12,285 nt of DNA, from NCBI GenBank assembly GCA_034666705.1, contig JAXDLH010000260.1:1-12285 (forward strand). Direction: 5' to 3'. Made by a program: the position numbers and the translations under genes. The DNA is from JAXDLH01 sp034666705. GTDB lineage: Bacteria; Chloroflexota; UBA6077; SHYK01. Shown here piece after piece: positions 5,639-11,694 of this stretch (positions within the stretch are counted from its first letter, which is position 1; the number at the start of each line of letters is the position of its first letter). The notes below the pieces were generated by a model. The model saw nothing but the letters and a program-made list of their open reading frames with translations. It made no database searches and had not been told where the DNA came from.

Positions 5639-6970
5639 GTGGAGACGACTGATATCCGGCGGCCCACGCTGCCGACGAATGCCGCCGTGAATGAGCGCGG
5701 TCACCTGGTGCTTGGTGGCTGCGATGTGACCGACCTCGTTGCCGAGTACGGAAGCCCGCTGTACGTGTACGACGAGGCCACGATCCGGCATCGCGCGGGC
5801 CAGTACCGCGACGGCTTGGCGGCGGTGGCGCCTGACTCACTCGTGATCTACGCGACGAAGGCGTTTGCCAACGTCGCGCTCTTCCGCCTGCTGGCTGAGG
5901 AGGGACTCGGCCTCGACGTGGTTTCCGGTGGCGAGGCGGTCATGGCCCACCGCAGCGGCTTCCCGATGGACCGCGTGTATTTTCACGGCAATAACAAGCT
6001 CCCAGACGAGCTCGCGCTGGCCGCACAACTCGGCGTGGGCCGCGTGGTGGTGGACAACTTCCACGAGCTGGCGCTGCTCGACGCGCTGGGCCAGCGGCTT
6101 GGGCGGCGGCTGCCAATTCTCATCCGGGTGGGGCCCGGCGTCGAGGCCCATACCCATGACTACCGCAAGACCGGCATCCTGGACTCGAAGTTCGGCATCC
6201 CGATCTCCACCGGGCAAGCTGAGACCGCGGTGATGCAGGCCGTCCACGCTCGCGGCGTCCAGCTCCTCGGGCTTCACGCGCATATTGGGTCCCAGATCTT
6301 CGAGATCGCTCCCTACCTGGAGACGATCAACATCGTGCTGCAGTTCGCGGCGGAGATGCACCAACGGCACGGTCTGGAGCTGCGGGAGTTCAGCCCGGGC
6401 GGTGGCTGGGGCATCTCCTACACAGAAGCGGACGACCCGATGGAGCCGGATGCGGTAGCGGGCGCCGTCGGGCAGGCGATCTGGCGGGGCGCGGCCGACC
6501 GCGGGCTGCCGGCGCCGCGCGTCGTGATCGAGCCGGGCCGCTCGATCGTGGGTCAGGCGGGCGTGGCGCTCTACACGGTCGGCGCGATCAAGGACATCCC
6601 GGGCGTGCGGCGCTACGTGGCGCTGGACGGTGGCATGGCCGACAACATTCGCCCGGCGCTCTATCAAGCGGTGTACGAGCCGCTGCTGGCGAGCCGGGTG
6701 GACGCCAGCGCGCCCCAAGCGCAGACGCTGGCCGGCCGCTACTGCGAATCCGGCGACATCCTGGTGAAGGACGCGATGCTGCCGCGGCTGCGTGATGGCG
6801 ACGTCGTGGCGCTGCCCGCGTCCGGCGCGTACAACCTGGCGATGAGCAGCAACTACAACCTGGCGCTTCGCCCCGCCGTGGTCATGGTGAAGGACGGCGC
6901 CGCGCGCCTCATCCGGCGCCGCGAGACCTACGACGACCTGCTCCGCAACGACATGCTCGACGAGGGATAG
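5639..6970 (+). CDS. lysA: Diaminopimelate decarboxylase
   Basis: The protein has 443 residues, the normal length. It is a PLP-dependent fold-III enzyme that converts meso-diaminopimelate to L-lysine and CO2 in the cytoplasm, the last step of lysine synthesis, competing with peptidoglycan for its substrate. Diagnostic sites (numbered from the GTG) are YATKA with the PLP-binding Lys74, LHAHIGSQI (213-220), SPGGGWGISY (252-261, phosphate loop), VVIEPGRSIVG (295-305), GRYCESGDILV (366-376, the CESGD motif of the decarboxylase) and ASGAYNLAMSSNYN (394-407). The motifs distinguish it from ornithine/arginine decarboxylases. The start is GTG at 5639, with GGAG (5629-5632) 6 bases upstream. The longer frame to 5576 overlaps the previous gene and adds non-homologous residues. 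It is the last gene of the plus-strand run and is convergent with the glycoside hydrolase gene. Confidence 0.96.
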   Translation: METTDIRRPTLPTNAAVNERGHLVLGGCDVTDLVAEYGSPLYVYDEATIRHRAGQYRDGLAAVAPDSLVIYATKAFANVALFRLLAEEGLGLDVVSGGEAVMAHRSGFPMDRVYFHGNNKLPDELALAAQLGVGRVVVDNFHELALLDALGQRLGRRLPILIRVGPGVEAHTHDYRKTGILDSKFGIPISTGQAETAVMQAVHARGVQLLGLHAHIGSQIFEIAPYLETINIVLQFAAEMHQRHGLELREFSPGGGWGISYTEADDPMEPDAVAGAVGQAIWRGAADRGLPAPRVVIEPGRSIVGQAGVALYTVGAIKDIPGVRRYVALDGGMADNIRPALYQAVYEPLLASRVDASAPQAQTLAGRYCESGDILVKDAMLPRLRDGDVVALPASGAYNLAMSSNYNLALRPAVVMVKDGAARLIRRRETYDDLLRNDMLDEG

Positions 6971-6980
6971 GCAGCAGCCC

Positions 6981-7028
6981 GGATCCCTGCGTGCAGTCCT
7001 TGGACAAGCTCAGGACGAGCAGGGATCC
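6981..7028. repeat. Dispersed palindromic repeat between convergent genes
   Basis: GGATCCCTGC (6981-6990) pairs with GCAGGGATCC (7019-7028). Nested inside, GTCCT (6996-7000) pairs with AGGAC (7012-7016). The core, TCCTTGGACAAGCTCAGGAC, closely resembles a very widespread bacterial intergenic repeat whose usual core is TCCTTCGACAAGCTCAGGA, known for giving the spurious peptide VLSLSKD when translated. Here it lies between the stops of lysA and the hydrolase gene and could act as a bidirectional terminator. Mobilisation by a RAYT-type transposase is a guess; none is encoded here. Confidence 0.75.
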
Positions 7029-7045
7029 AGAGTGAGGGCAGATCG

Positions 7046-7070
7046 TTCTACGGCAACGAGTTCTACGGCA
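7046..7070. repeat. Short direct repeat at the hydrolase 3' end
   Basis: TTCTACGGCA occurs at 7046-7055 and again at 7061-7070, so the repeat unit is 15 bases. The second copy contains the hydrolase stop codon (7063-7065, read on the minus strand). It may be a local duplication, perhaps connected with insertion of the adjacent palindromic repeat. Confidence 0.5.
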
Positions 7071-8874
7071 CTGATTGGTAGCCGAGACACGTCGACGACG
7101 GACCAGCGGCGCGATTGGCTGCCTCGAGGCGCGTGCCCACGTCGCCCCAGGCAACCCATAACGATGCCTCGTCAGGCACGCCGGTCACCCCGCGCGAGCG
7201 ATCCGCATCCGGCCCGGCGTTCGGCCCGGGGACAGGCGCACCCCACGCTGCCACCCCTGCGAGCCCCGTGCGTTGCAGCAGCTCCGGCACACCCCACGAG
7301 CGAGCGATCAGGTTGCCGTCGACGTCGCGCCACGGCAGATTGACGCCGTCGCGCACCGCGGCCGCCTGGTCGGCGCGGTAGCGCTGCTGCATCTCGGCGA
7401 CGGTGCCGCGCGTGAAGCCATACTCCGTCATCACCGAGGCGATGCCGGCCTGCCCCATCAAGGTGGCGTCGTCGATCGCGAACGGGTTGAAGTCGTAGCC
7501 AGTGAGCCCCCAGACGTTCCAACAGTGGGCGGTGCAGGCGTTCATCGCTTCCTGGACCACGCTCTGGTACGTGGGGATCCGATCGAGGATGGGGTCGCCG
7601 TTCGCGCCACGGTAGTCCCAATCGACCAGCTCAGCCATGTACTGTGCGCCCATGAAGATCAGGTGGTTGCGGTCCTGCGCTCGGATCAGATCGACCACGT
7701 CGCGGGTGAAATCGAGGTACCAGCTATACGCGTCCGAAGCCGAGATGTCGTTCCGCGGGCTGTTGCGAGCCTTCAGCTCATTACCGAGCTGCCAACCCAT
7801 GAGGGCTGGGCTTGTGCTTGCGCTGGCCACGATCGCCCGCACCCACGGTCGATACGTGATCTGGTAGTTAGGCATCCCGGTGGCCATGCCGTAGCCGTGC
7901 TCCTGGTCGAAGCTGAAACCGGCTGAGCCGGCGCGATACCAGGGCGCCGGCAAAACCGGGCTCTCGCTGAAGGTTGGGTGGTCGTACGCGAAGCGGTCGC
8001 CCGGCACCCCGGGCGGGTAATAGTCCGTGAGCGCGACGAGGACATAGATTCGTTCGGAGGGGTCGTGGGCGATGTTGAACGCCTCAACCTGGGCCAACAG
8101 ATCGTGGAGCCGGGCGATCACGGCCCCAACGTTTTGCGGGAGGAGATCGGGGTGATTGCCATGAGTCGTGGCGAATACGCGCATCCATCGCATGCGGTGG
8201 ATGCGCATCCATTCAAGCTGCTCGGGCAGTCCGGGGTGGAAGAGCAGGTTCGGCACGTTGGCGCCACTCGATTGGAGCGGCACGCACTGCGCGTCGTAGA
8301 GCCCGCCGCCGACCGCCGCCACGAAGCCCGGCGCCCGCCAATCGTGGGCCCGGCTCGAGACCGCGGTGGTGTCGGCAAGCACGCCGTTGCTCGCCTGCCA
8401 GATCGCGATACCGGCGTCCTGGGCTTCTACCTGTAACTCGAGCAAATCACCCGCGTAACAGCTACTCGTCGCCGCGGCCGCATCGGGTACGCGGGCGAGG
8501 CCCGCCGCTACGAGCAGGCCGTTGACCCACGCCACCTGATTGCCTGCGTCGTCAAGCGTCGTGACGTTCCATAGCGGCGCTCCGTCCGGCGCCACGAGGT
8601 CGACGCACCGCTCGAGGAGCAGTGGCTGGTCGACGACGATCGTGCGCACGAGCGCGGCGGCCTGCTCGCCGAGCGCGTCGCCGCGCGGCGGTGTCTGGAC
8701 GCCAAAGAGGCGCAGTGTCGCCGGCGTCCCGTCGACGACGGCAAGCACGGCGCTGCTCCCAACCGCGTCCGCGCCAACGGCGGCAGCGGGCGGGGGCTGG
8801 GCGGCGGCAGGTCGCACCGCTGGCGCCGCGCTGAGCACCGCGAGGAGAATGACGAGCAGGACGAAGCGCGGCAT
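7063..8874 (-). CDS. Secreted protein: degenerate SNase-like domain fused to a clan GH-A glycoside hydrolase
   Basis: The protein has 603 residues with a signal peptide (1-25, ending PAAA). Residues about 40-160 follow the thermonuclease (SNase) pattern: VLAVVDGTPATLRLFGVQTPP, then GEQAAALVRTIVV, WVNGLLVAAGLARVP, and YAGDLLELQVEAQDAGIAIWQ. The catalytic signature is broken: the DGDT-type and VDTPE-type acids read DGTP and VQTPP. Residues about 185-580 form a TIM-barrel hydrolase of clan GH-A (GH5/mannanase-like). LMGWQLGNELKARN places the acid/base at Glu366 after Asn365, and SVMTEYGFTRG places the nucleophile at Glu484. It probably acts outside the cell on a beta-linked polysaccharide such as mannan or glucan; the exact substrate cannot be told. 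ATG at 8874 gives a clean signal peptide; GTG at 8886, 2 bases after the upstream stop, is an alternative. Earlier in-frame starts overlap the DinB-like gene. It is translated just after that gene, probably in one operon. Confidence 0.8.
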   Translation of the reverse strand: MPRFVLLVILLAVLSAAPAVRPAAAQPPPAAAVGADAVGSSAVLAVVDGTPATLRLFGVQTPPRGDALGEQAAALVRTIVVDQPLLLERCVDLVAPDGAPLWNVTTLDDAGNQVAWVNGLLVAAGLARVPDAAAATSSCYAGDLLELQVEAQDAGIAIWQASNGVLADTTAVSSRAHDWRAPGFVAAVGGGLYDAQCVPLQSSGANVPNLLFHPGLPEQLEWMRIHRMRWMRVFATTHGNHPDLLPQNVGAVIARLHDLLAQVEAFNIAHDPSERIYVLVALTDYYPPGVPGDRFAYDHPTFSESPVLPAPWYRAGSAGFSFDQEHGYGMATGMPNYQITYRPWVRAIVASASTSPALMGWQLGNELKARNSPRNDISASDAYSWYLDFTRDVVDLIRAQDRNHLIFMGAQYMAELVDWDYRGANGDPILDRIPTYQSVVQEAMNACTAHCWNVWGLTGYDFNPFAIDDATLMGQAGIASVMTEYGFTRGTVAEMQQRYRADQAAAVRDGVNLPWRDVDGNLIARSWGVPELLQRTGLAGVAAWGAPVPGPNAGPDADRSRGVTGVPDEASLWVAWGDVGTRLEAANRAAGPSSTCLGYQSVP

Positions 8875-8888
8875 GCGCGCCAGCACGG

Positions 8889-9404
8889 TTATCGCGGTGC
8901 CTGTGGGCCGCTTGCTTTCGCGCGGACCTGTTCGAGCGTGGTATCGAGCTGCTCCAGATGCTCCTCGGCGTGGCCGGCGAGGAAGAGGTTCGAGATCGCG
9001 TCCATATCCATCTCCCCGCGCGCCGAGTGGATGCCCGTTACACTCGCCCACTCTTGCGGGCTGAAGGAGCGAAGGGCCGCAGCCGCCTGCGCCGCGCCGA
9101 GCTCGATCCCCGAGATCAGGTAGCGCAACTGGTCGTGCTTGTGCGTGTCCACGTACGCGATGCGGCTCGTATCAGCCATCGTCCGCCCGAATGGCTGATG
9201 CGGCGTCTGCCGCAAGGTGGCGAGCTGGGATGCCCAGTACGCGTAGATCTCGGCGCTGTGCGCGGACAACTCCTTGATGGTCCACTCGCCCTCCGCGGGT
9301 GCGATCTCCAGCAGATCGGGCGGCACCTGTGCTACCCGATCGATGTATGAGTCCACGGCACGCTCCAGCCGCGCGGCCTCCTGCTCGCCGTTGCTCGTCG
9401 TCAT
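8889..9404 (-). CDS. DinB-like (YfiT/DUF664-type) four-helix-bundle protein
   Basis: The protein has 171 residues and is all-helical. It matches the DinB superfamily: an N-terminal helix with Arg/Glu-rich face, EWTIKELSAHSAEIYAYW (40-57, the W-x-KE-x3-H motif with metal ligand His49) and FLAGHAEEHLEQLDTTLEQV (141-160, ligands His145 and His149). Many members bind a divalent metal through this triad, and some are thiol-S-transferases (bacillithiol, mycothiol) or maleylpyruvate isomerase-like; most are uncharacterised. ATG at 9404 is chosen because GGGAGG lies 5 bases upstream; an in-frame GTG at 9434 lacks one. The downstream hydrolase gene follows after 14 bases. The cytoplasmic DinB-like protein and the secreted hydrolase have no obvious shared function. 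Confidence 0.85.
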   Translation of the reverse strand: MTTSNGEQEAARLERAVDSYIDRVAQVPPDLLEIAPAEGEWTIKELSAHSAEIYAYWASQLATLRQTPHQPFGRTMADTSRIAYVDTHKHDQLRYLISGIELGAAQAAAALRSFSPQEWASVTGIHSARGEMDMDAISNLFLAGHAEEHLEQLDTTLEQVRAKASGPQAPR

Positions 9405-9536
9405 CCTGCCCTCCCGCCACCACGTATCGTGCACGTCGCCGCGCTCCCATTTCTACCTCACCTGGCTGTGCCTCCGCTTGCGGTGCCCATTTGGCATAGG
9501 CTGATGCGTCCGCCGCATTGACCTTTCCGACATGTC

Positions 9537-9578
9537 GGGTCCGGCCGGCGGGGTCCGGCGGATCCGGCGGATCGGTCC
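9537..9578. repeat. Short GTCCGGC-type repeat cluster
   Basis: Copies of GTCCGGC or ATCCGGC begin at 9539, 9553 and 9562, within an imperfect run ending GATCGGTCC. They form a small G+C-rich tandem-like cluster with no gene in it. Its role is unknown. Confidence 0.45.
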
Positions 9579-9651
9579 AGACGCCGGCAGTCGCACCGGG
9601 GTCACAACGGGCACCCGCCACCTCACAATCGAGGGTCGGCGTTTGGAAGTT

Positions 9652-9663
9652 ACGAATCGAACC
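9652..9663 (+). repeat. 12-base direct repeat, copy 1
   Basis: ACGAATCGAACC occurs here and again at 9901-9912, 249 bases further on, both within the non-coding region ahead of dnaA. A perfect 12-base repeat in about 570 bases is unlikely by chance. It may be a binding site for a regulator of dnaA. Confidence 0.5.
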
Positions 9664-9690
9664 GATTAGCGGTTTTTGCCTTCACTTTGC

Positions 9691-9718
9691 ATTAAAGGAC
9701 GCTTAAGACTAATTAAAG
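9691..9718 (+). repeat. Paired ATTAAAG sites 21 bases apart
   Basis: ATTAAAG lies at 9691-9697 and 9712-9718, which is two helical turns apart, with the palindrome CTTAAG between them. The pair sits in the most A+T-rich part of the window. The spacing suits two protein subunits bound on the same DNA face, or the core could help duplex opening; both are inferences. Confidence 0.4.
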
Positions 9719-9823
9719 TGGCTAGCAAAGCTCGTGCCGCAACCGTGTCGGAGAGGCACGGTCGTGTGACCGGAACGTGACACCGGGCCGACCTCAGCGC
9801 TTTCGGCCACTCCATCACCCTGC

Positions 9824-9829
9824 TAGACT
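9824..9829 (+). promoter_or_regulatory. Candidate -10 box of dnaA
   Basis: TAGACT matches the TAgAAT/TAcAAT boxes seen before other genes in this window. The -35 region (TTTCGG, 9801-9806, spacing 17) is weak. Transcription from here would give a leader of about 138 bases before the dnaA ATG. Confidence 0.4.
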
Positions 9830-9900
9830 GTAACCTCTGAGGTCGCCGCCCGGAGGCTAACCGGCGGATTCAACGCCGGGCCGCATCGCGGACGAGGCCC

Positions 9901-9912
9901 ACGAATCGAACC
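9901..9912 (+). repeat. 12-base direct repeat, copy 2
   Basis: This is the second copy of ACGAATCGAACC, lying inside the predicted dnaA leader and about 70 bases past its candidate -10 box. A regulator bound here would sit downstream of the promoter, as many repressors do. Confidence 0.5.
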
Positions 9913-9942
9913 TCCCAATGCACAAGACTCCGCTACTGCTTT

Positions 9943-9966
9943 GCCCGTTTTACGGGCAGGTGAGGG
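9943..9966 (+). promoter_or_regulatory. Leader hairpin next to the dnaA ribosome binding site
   Basis: GCCCGT (9943-9948) pairs with ACGGGC (9952-9957) around a TTT loop. It ends one base before the ribosome binding site GGTGAGGG (9959-9966), which lies 7 bases ahead of the ATG at 9974. A stable stem touching the Shine-Dalgarno could tune translation. The ribosome site itself decides the start at 9974 over TTG 9941 and ATG 9983. Confidence 0.5.
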
Positions 9967-9973
9967 CACCAAG

Positions 9974-11365
9974 ATGGCCGTAATGGATCCCGCCCAACTG
10001 TGGCAAACCGCGCTTGCCGACCTGCAGATCCAGATGCGCCCCGAGGATTTCCGCACCTGGTTCCGCGATACCAGCGTGATCTCCTACGACGGATCGCGGT
10101 GTGTAGTCGGCGTCGAGAACCCGTTCAACGTCGACTGGCTCAGCACCAAGTGCGCCGGGCTCGTAAGCCGTACCCTGCAATCGTTGGTTGGCAACCCGGT
10201 TGACGTGCAGTTCGTCGTCGAGCGGCCGGAGCCGAGCGTGACCGCACCACCGCCCTTGACCTTGAGCGCCCCGCCACGCGGCACGCGCTCCCGAGCGGCC
10301 GCACGGCGTGCACCTTCCGAGCCACGGGTCGCGATCTCGCCTCGCTATACGTTCGACAGCTTCGTCGTGGGCAAGAATAATCAGTTCGCCCATGCCGCCT
10401 GCATGAACGCAGCTCAACGACCCGGTCAGGTCCACAATCCGCTCTTCATCTACGGCGGCGTCGGGCTCGGCAAAACCCACCTGCTGCACGCGATCGCGCA
10501 CGCCGGGCTGGCGCGCGGGCTGGAGGTCGTCTACGTCTCGTCGGAGACGTTCACCAACGAGTTCATCGAGTCGATCAGCCGGGGCCGCATGGAAGAGTTC
10601 CGCGCCAAGTACCGCCGCACGGACATTCTCCTCATCGACGACATCCAATTCATCGCCGGCAAGGACGGGACGCAAGAGGAGTTCTTCCACACGTTCAACG
10701 CGGTGCACCAGGCGAGCGGGCAGATCGTAATGACGAGCGATCGCCACCCGAAGGCGATCACGACCCTGGAGGAACGGCTCCGCTCGCGCTTCGTCTGGGG
10801 GTTGATGACGGACATCCAACTGCCAGACCTCGAGACCCGCACCGCCATCCTGCGCTCGAAGGTGGCAGAGGCGGCCCAGCATGGCGGCAGCCAATTCGTC
10901 CCAAACGAGGTGCTCGACTTCATCGCCGCCAAGGTCCCGAGCAACATCCGCGAACTCGAAGGCGCCCTCAACCGCGTGCTGGCATACGCAGCAATGATGC
11001 GCGCCGCGGTGACCATTGAGCTTGCCGCAGCCGCGCTGCACGAAGTGGTGAGCGGCAGCCACAAAGGCGTTGTGGCGCCAGAGGCCGTGATCCAGGCCGT
11101 CTGTCGCGGCACCGGCGTCTCGCGCGGGGAGCTTGAGGGCAAACAGCGTGACCGCCGCGTGGTTGTGCCCAGACAGATCGCCATGCACCTGCTGCGGGAG
11201 GAGACGGACCTGTCGCTATCCGAGATCGGCGCGCTCTTCGGTGGGCGCGACCACTCCACGGTGATGCATAGCTGCGAGAAGGTGGCGGCCGACGTGGAGC
11301 ACAACGAGCGGGTGCGCGATATGGTGCGGACCGCCCGCGAGCTGCTGGCGGTCGGCAAGCACTAG
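9974..11365 (+). CDS. dnaA: Chromosomal replication initiator protein DnaA
   Basis: The protein has 463 residues. DnaA is the AAA+ ATPase that binds and opens the origin. Domain I is about 1-82 (DPAQLWQTALADLQIQMRPEDFRTW...), and a short Pro/Ala/Arg-rich linker (domain II) runs to about 120. Domain III starts at SPRYTFDSFVVGKNNQFAHAA; it carries Walker A GGVGLGKT (161-168), Walker B LLIDDIQ (219-225), sensor 1 MTSDRHP (253-259), the arginine-finger region RLRSRF (268-273) and sensor 2 SNIRELEGALNR (323-334). Domain IV has VVVPRQIAMHLLREETDLSLSEIGALFGGRDHSTVMHSC (about 396-434), including the DNA-binding signature GGRDHSTVMH. All catalytic motifs are intact. dnaN does not follow: the next gene is a flavin-reductase-like gene after 329 bases. 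Upstream is a long non-coding region with a structured leader, which suggests regulated expression. Confidence 0.97.
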   Translation: MAVMDPAQLWQTALADLQIQMRPEDFRTWFRDTSVISYDGSRCVVGVENPFNVDWLSTKCAGLVSRTLQSLVGNPVDVQFVVERPEPSVTAPPPLTLSAPPRGTRSRAAARRAPSEPRVAISPRYTFDSFVVGKNNQFAHAACMNAAQRPGQVHNPLFIYGGVGLGKTHLLHAIAHAGLARGLEVVYVSSETFTNEFIESISRGRMEEFRAKYRRTDILLIDDIQFIAGKDGTQEEFFHTFNAVHQASGQIVMTSDRHPKAITTLEERLRSRFVWGLMTDIQLPDLETRTAILRSKVAEAAQHGGSQFVPNEVLDFIAAKVPSNIRELEGALNRVLAYAAMMRAAVTIELAAAALHEVVSGSHKGVVAPEAVIQAVCRGTGVSRGELEGKQRDRRVVVPRQIAMHLLREETDLSLSEIGALFGGRDHSTVMHSCEKVAADVEHNERVRDMVRTARELLAVGKH

Positions 11366-11399
11366 CCCGTCAGTTCCGCCGGGCATGGCCTTCGTCTGC

Positions 11400-11475
11400 T
11401 AGGGGAGGGGCTTGTACCCTCCCGCCCGGCGATGGTGGCGCGGGGCGATACGGCGAGGGACAAGCCCTCGCCCTA
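11400..11475. repeat. Two-hairpin dispersed repeat (BIME-like) after dnaA
   Basis: The element is bounded by TAGGG at the left and CCCTA at the right. Hairpin 1 is GGGAGGG (11403-11409) with CCCTCCC (11417-11423) and loop GCTTGTA. Hairpin 2 is GGCGAGGG (11452-11459) with CCCTCGCC (11465-11472) and loop ACAAG. The two arms are inverted, related copies: left TAGGGGAGGGGCTTGT against right, reversed, TAGGGCGAGGGCTTGT. The layout resembles non-autonomous palindromic repeats scattered between genes in many Chloroflexota and other genomes. It lies about 35 bases past the dnaA stop and could help end its transcript. Confidence 0.7.
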
Positions 11476-11636
11476 CCGGAGCGACGGAACCCGCGCGAAG
11501 GCTACGATCATGCGCACTGCCCTACTCGCCAGTCGGGGATGCGCGGCGGATGGTTTCCCCCTCGCAGCGCGCCTGTGCGGCCCTCAGACAGGTCGGCTTC
11601 CTGGCGCTGGCGGCGTCCTGCCACCTCCCGGCCGCC

Positions 11637-11665
11637 TTCTGATGCCGGCCGCTCCGTCGTACAAT
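11637..11665 (+). promoter_or_regulatory. Candidate promoter of the flavin-reductase-like gene
   Basis: TTCTGA (11637-11642) and TACAAT (11660-11665) are separated by 17 bases. The -10 box is 5/6 to consensus and the -35 is weak. The predicted transcript starts near 11672, leaving room for GGGAGG (11683-11688) and the ATG at 11695. Confidence 0.45.
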
Positions 11666-11694
11666 CGGCGATAGTCGGGAAAGGGAGGCGTGTC

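Larger units (their letters stand above)
9405..9973. other. Long non-coding region upstream of dnaA
   Basis: This 569-base stretch separates the divergent DinB-like and dnaA genes. Small open frames in it have no homology-like features. It holds a GTCCGGC-type short repeat (9537-9578), an A+T-rich core (9641-9730, 36 of 90 bases are G or C), two ATTAAAG copies 21 bases apart, a 12-base direct repeat, a 6-bp hairpin (ACCGTG 9742-9747 with CACGGT 9757-9762), and the dnaA promoter and leader. Scanning by eye on both strands found no TTWTNCACA-type DnaA box. The nearest is a 7/9 match, CAATGCACA, at 9916-9924. Confidence 0.65.
11366..11694. other. Non-coding region between dnaA and the flavin-reductase-like gene
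   Basis: This 329-base stretch contains a two-hairpin dispersed repeat (11400-11475), which may terminate dnaA transcription, and a promoter for the next gene (11637-11665). Short open frames across it show low-complexity Arg/Pro/Ala-rich translations typical of shadows. Confidence 0.6.

Noticed and set aside
8875..9051. Extended start of the hydrolase gene
   Set aside because: These 59 extra codons overlap the DinB-like gene and have no family-like features. A signal peptide starts cleanly at 8874.
9660..9677. Possible intrinsic terminator AACCG-loop-CGGTT followed by a T-run
   Set aside because: The stem is only 5 bp and no plus-strand gene ends nearby. A small RNA ending here is possible but unsupported.
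9172..9706. Small open frames in the dnaA upstream region
   Set aside because: The translations are Pro/Gly/Ser or Arg-rich, with no ribosome sites and no recognisable domains.
9652..9912. tRNA T-arm-like sequence (GGTTCGATTCG on the minus strand) at two places
   Set aside because: It resembles a TpsiC loop, but the flanking bases cannot form a 5-bp T-stem at either copy and no cloverleaf or anticodon arm is present.
9916..9924. CAATGCACA as a DnaA box
   Set aside because: It matches only 7 of 9 consensus positions and is isolated, with no cluster.
11550..11642. 30-codon frame MVSPSQRACAALRQVGFLALAASCHLPAAF with a lipobox-like end
   Set aside because: It looks superficially like a tiny lipoprotein but has no ribosome site and no mature domain, overlaps the promoter of the next gene, and is probably chance in Ala/Leu-rich GC sequence.
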